From a virus, in IMG/VR virus record IMGVR_UViG_3300029309_000041, positions 23,635-58,200 of that record: 34,566 nt of DNA; one strand, 5' to 3'. Positions within the stretch are counted from its first letter, which is position 1. Each line of letters starts with the position of its first letter. Positions 31,896 to 34,566 of the stretch are shown here, in pieces. Under the pieces are notes generated by a model. That model was given only the letters and a program-made list of their open reading frames with translations. It was not told where the DNA came from and did not search any database. The position numbers and the translations under genes were made by a program.

Positions 31896-32573
31896 TCAGT
31901 CCTCCGCGTATAAATTGTTAAACGTAATATTTGGATCTAAATAACTTTCATGACCCTCTGCAGAATGTCTAGTTTGTGAAGGGCAAAAATCTGGTGCCCC
32001 TTCTCCTGTTTGCCATAATGCAGGGCTTGTTGCTCTTACTCTATTATTAGGTAATGCAACTAAGTTACCTTTCCATTTACAATCTTCCGTAATATATAGA
32101 ACATGTGATTGTTTATGTTGCGCAGGGCAATCAGCAATCTCATTTTCTGTGTAATCTACAGTAAACATATATTGTCCAGTATAAAACTTTCCATCTATTT
32201 TGCATAGCCATGGGCTTGAACTTACCCTATCTAAAACTACTACAGAATGATGTCTTGACTCACAATCCCATGGCTGAACCAAATGATCTTCCATGGGATC
32301 TCCCCATTCTTCTAAAGGTATATCGGCTACTAAACCTTGTATTGGCATTCTTGCCCACATAGCTCCTCCGTGTATATTACCCTCTTCCCAGTCTTCATAT
32401 TCTGTTTCACAACCTGTAAAAACAACTTGAAAACTTAATGATCTGTCAGTAATAGTGTTTACAGCGAAAGCTATTGCATGCAAAAACTCTCCGTGGTACT
32501 TACTATGATTAGCAGTAAATTCCCTTCTCACCCAACATTTAAAATGTGGAATATTGCTAATTAAATATGACAC
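31896..32573 (-). CDS. Unrecognised Trp/His/Cys-rich protein, 225 aa
   Basis: I do not recognise this protein. It begins MSYLISNIPHFKCWVRREF and is beta-rich with many Trp, His and Cys residues, as in WDCESRHHSVVV, CKIDGKFYTGQYMFTVDY and CKWKGNLVALP. There is no signal peptide. Its position between basic-protein genes and the lysozyme suggests a virion or structural role. His/Cys content could bind metal, but no clear catalytic triad or known fold is seen. The gene is well supported by length and close packing. Confidence 0.65.
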   Translation of the reverse strand: MSYLISNIPHFKCWVRREFTANHSKYHGEFLHAIAFAVNTITDRSLSFQVVFTGCETEYEDWEEGNIHGGAMWARMPIQGLVADIPLEEWGDPMEDHLVQPWDCESRHHSVVVLDRVSSSPWLCKIDGKFYTGQYMFTVDYTENEIADCPAQHKQSHVLYITEDCKWKGNLVALPNNRVRATSPALWQTGEGAPDFCPSQTRHSAEGHESYLDPNITFNNLYAED

Positions 32574-32690
32574 CTATCTTTTTTTGCGGGTCATTTTTCT
32601 TTTGCTAGCACCACCTCTTTTTTTACCTTTAGATGATTTCATTCCCATTTTTCCACCGCCTCTGGCGTATTTTGGTCTTTTTCCTGGCAT
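32574..32690 (-). CDS. 38-aa very basic peptide
   Basis: A short frame between the lysozyme and the 225-residue gene encodes MPGKRPKYARGGGKMGMKSS and a Lys/Arg-rich tail. An AAAGGAG site lies 5-6 nt before the ATG, and the frame fills the gap exactly, so it is probably real. It resembles the nearby basic proteins in composition and may also bind nucleic acid. Confidence 0.65.
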   Translation of the reverse strand: MPGKRPKYARGGGKMGMKSSKGKKRGGASKRKMTRKKR

Positions 32691-32691
32691 T

Positions 32692-33135
32692 TTATTCTCC
32701 TTTTAACATTTTTTCTTTTAACCTTACTGATCTATTTCCTACTTGGGCAGCCCATTTAGAATCCATCATCTCTATGGCTGCTTTTTCCCAATCAGAAGCT
32801 TGAACAGCAGTTATAAATTTAACAAATTTGCTCAATCTAGGCAAGCCTAGATTAAACGCCATATTAGCTAATACACGTTGTCTAGTGTCGTTTAACTCAC
32901 TCCACCATCCCATGTTTTTATCTAATTCTTTGCAGACAATGTCTATATCATTATTGAGACATTCTAAAATTCTTTCTTCTGAAACAGGTGTGCCAACAGG
33001 TTGTCCATATTCTACATCTGTTTCTAACACTAAATGACCTACTCCAAAAGTTGGATAGCCAAGGTGATCTAAATATATTTCGTATTTATACCCCTCGTCT
33101 TTAATTAATTCTTCTACTAACTTATTTCTGTCCAT
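32692..33135 (-). CDS. T4-type lysozyme (GH24 endolysin), 147 aa
   Basis: This is a muramidase that cleaves peptidoglycan. It has the T4 lysozyme triad: E14 (KDEGYK), D23 (YLDHLG) and T29 (PTFGVGH). The helical domain shows MAFNLGLPRLSKF and the C-terminal WAAQVGNRSVRL segment. The length is close to T4 lysozyme (164 aa). There is no signal peptide, so it probably needs a holin such as the one at 29769-30245, although that gene lies far downstream in the same direction. Its nearness to tail genes leaves a virion-associated role possible. Confidence 0.9.
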   Translation of the reverse strand: MDRNKLVEELIKDEGYKYEIYLDHLGYPTFGVGHLVLETDVEYGQPVGTPVSEERILECLNNDIDIVCKELDKNMGWWSELNDTRQRVLANMAFNLGLPRLSKFVKFITAVQASDWEKAAIEMMDSKWAAQVGNRSVRLKEKMLKGE

Positions 33136-33458
33136 TATATATTTACGGAGGTGGCTCCATTTGTCGATACTGTTAATTTACCTAAAGATGCAGTAGCCTC
33201 TACTCCAAACTCTCTTCTCTCATATAAACTTACCCACTCCTTACCCGTCCAAAGCTGAAGCTCTTGGGCAGTCAGGTTCCATATAATATCACCTTGTTGA
33301 AAACTATTGTTATTACGTTGTGTTTCGTTTACGGAAAGTGTCGAATCTATGTCTACTTTGTTTAAACTGAGTTCTAAGACTCTTACTAACCTATTAAAAG
33401 TTTCTGGTGATATCTCTCCTATAGCTATAGGTAATTTAGTTTCTAATAATTTACTCAT
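33135..33458 (-). CDS. Small structural-region protein, 107 aa
   Basis: The protein has a helical start (ETFNRLVRVLELSLNKVDI) and a beta-rich middle with QQGDIIWNLTAQELQLWTGK, a phrase like those seen in short tail-region proteins of marine phages. No family is assigned. It is coupled to the tail gene upstream and the lysozyme downstream. A minor tail or fibre-adaptor function is inferred from its context. Confidence 0.6.
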   Translation of the reverse strand: MSKLLETKLPIAIGEISPETFNRLVRVLELSLNKVDIDSTLSVNETQRNNNSFQQGDIIWNLTAQELQLWTGKEWVSLYERREFGVEATASLGKLTVSTNGATSVNI

Positions 33459-34566
33459 TATCTTCTACCGTTAGGATAAATACTCATTCTAGTTGCACCT
33501 ACTCTAAACCCTACACCCGCTCTTGCTCCGACACTATTATCATCATCCGACTCTATTCTTAATACAGCTTGTCTTGCTCTTATTCTTGTGTCTATTTTAG
33601 ATGTGTTGCTTGTACAGGTGCTAGTGGTTGAGGTTGATAATGTTTCTGCTGGAAAATTTCTAGTTTTAACAACAAAATTTATCGTTTGACCCGTTCCTCC
33701 ACTACCTGTAAATTTTATATCGGGAATTATTCTATTAATAGCTAGAAACTCTTCACCGTCAGCTAAGTCAAAATCACTAGATTCTATAAAAACATTGTCC
33801 ATAGGCGAACCGTCATCATCATTGCCTGTTTCGTGATTATATAAATACCCTGAAGAAGTTGCCATAGGGTTATCAAAAATGCCCTCATCTATCCAAGAAG
33901 TTCTATTAAGTTGACCTATTGTCCAAGATCCCTCTTCATAATTGAATACAACGTATCTATCTATTGTTTGAGAACTGGCAGAACAGTAAAACCACCCTAC
34001 CTCATCAAATTCTTTATTTAAAAATCCGAAGGTTTGGAACGCCTGCCCTTCATTAAAATCACTGAATACGTAATTTTGAACAGTACAGGGCAGATCCTGC
34101 ACTTGACCATTATAATTATAAAAACCTTTTTTATCCATCCAAAAAACACCTTTAGGAGAGTTTATAGGAGCATTAGGAGAAATTAGACCTACACCTTCAT
34201 TTACTAAATTAATCCCAAATGTAAAAGGCTGTCCTACGAATGTCATGGAGTATAGGGACGTGTCCGTCCACACCAACGTTTCTTGTCTAGCCCTAATGGC
34301 TCCTATAATAGACGAGCCTGCAGAGAGTCTTAATGACCCTGCTGTGTTTGTAGGAAGAGGTTCCCACTGCGTTACGTTTTCTTGGTCACTAAAGGCAATA
34401 AGCATAGGGTCAATGTTTCCTGTGCGAGAACTTCCTGATATTGGATCTGCACCAAAACAAATTACGTGTCTATCTACGTCGCTAACTAAAACTTGTAGAG
34501 CTTTAGTCGGAGCTAAGTTTGCTCCAGCTAAATCGCTTAACGCTGTGGATCTTGTTGTTCCCAACG
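33458..34566 (-). CDS. P22 gp10-like tail/DNA stabilisation protein (partial, N-terminus missing)
   Basis: The gene runs off the right edge; the first visible codons are internal (a TTG at 34564 is not a credible start). The beta-rich protein carries repeats like ETLVWTDTSLYSMTFVGQPF, then GVFWMDKKGFYNYNGQ and GWFYCSASSQTIDRYVVFNY, and ends RVGATRMSIYPNGRR. This propeller-like pattern matches phage stabilisation proteins of the P22 gp10 type, which close the portal of podoviruses after DNA packaging. It supports a podovirus-like particle. The exact family name is by resemblance. Confidence 0.7.
   Translation of the reverse strand, partial: LGTTRSTALSDLAGANLAPTKALQVLVSDVDRHVICFGADPISGSSRTGNIDPMLIAFSDQENVTQWEPLPTNTAGSLRLSAGSSIIGAIRARQETLVWTDTSLYSMTFVGQPFTFGINLVNEGVGLISPNAPINSPKGVFWMDKKGFYNYNGQVQDLPCTVQNYVFSDFNEGQAFQTFGFLNKEFDEVGWFYCSASSQTIDRYVVFNYEEGSWTIGQLNRTSWIDEGIFDNPMATSSGYLYNHETGNDDDGSPMDNVFIESSDFDLADGEEFLAINRIIPDIKFTGSGGTGQTINFVVKTRNFPAETLSTSTTSTCTSNTSKIDTRIRARQAVLRIESDDDNSVGARAGVGFRVGATRMSIYPNGRR

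Noticed and set aside
1-34566. CRISPR array, integrase/attachment site, insertion sequence or tRNA genes
   Set aside because: No regularly spaced repeats, integrase or transposase motifs, or cloverleaf structures were seen; the short repeats found are inside genes or are hairpins.

Overview
The window is a 34.6 kb stretch of a tailed double-stranded DNA phage, probably podovirus-like, from an AT-rich (probably marine) environment. The evidence is tightly packed, translationally coupled genes, a phage replication set, large internal-virion-type proteins, a P22 gp10-like tail protein, a holin and a T4-type lysozyme. A CsgG-like lipoprotein with a lipobox and a FecR-domain protein imply a Gram-negative host. 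No capsid, portal or terminase gene is seen, so the genome continues beyond the window. Both edge genes are cut. All genes but one lie on the minus strand, so transcription runs from high to low coordinates. Start sites share a leader close to AAGAAAGGAGAAA.

Layout from right to left. (1) 34566-31896: tail protein (partial), small structural protein, GH24 lysozyme, a 38-residue basic peptide and an unrecognised 225-residue protein. (2) 31894-30670: five consecutive very basic small proteins. (3) 30670-29419: thermonuclease-family nuclease, three-TM holin-like protein and a TM plus coiled-coil protein. (4) 29419-26455: a curli-like module (CsgF-like, CsgG-like, curlin-repeat protein, FecR-domain protein). 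(5) 26324-17974: six virion-type proteins of 157 to 1100 residues. (6) 17977-16535: a lone plus-strand SNF2-type helicase, convergent with the virion block and divergent from the replication block across a 312 bp AT-rich intergenic region. (7) 16222-10916: two small unknown proteins, an SSB-like protein, an archaeo-eukaryotic-type primase, an AlkB-like dioxygenase and a UvrD-type helicase. (8) 10850-7163: SAM methyltransferase, 5-hmdU DNA kinase-like protein, thymidylate synthase-fold enzyme, Nmad1 (DUF1599) protein and small partners, suggesting thymine hypermodification. (9) 7163-1: family A DNA polymerase with Leu at the 762-equivalent site, HTH protein, zinc-finger protein, VRR-NUC nuclease, DUF932 protein and many small early-type genes separated by structured RNA hairpins.

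The two most striking systems are the curli-type secretion/amyloid module beside the lysis genes, and the 5-hydroxymethyluracil-type DNA modification cluster beside the polymerase. Family calls come from motif recognition by eye; no database search was run.
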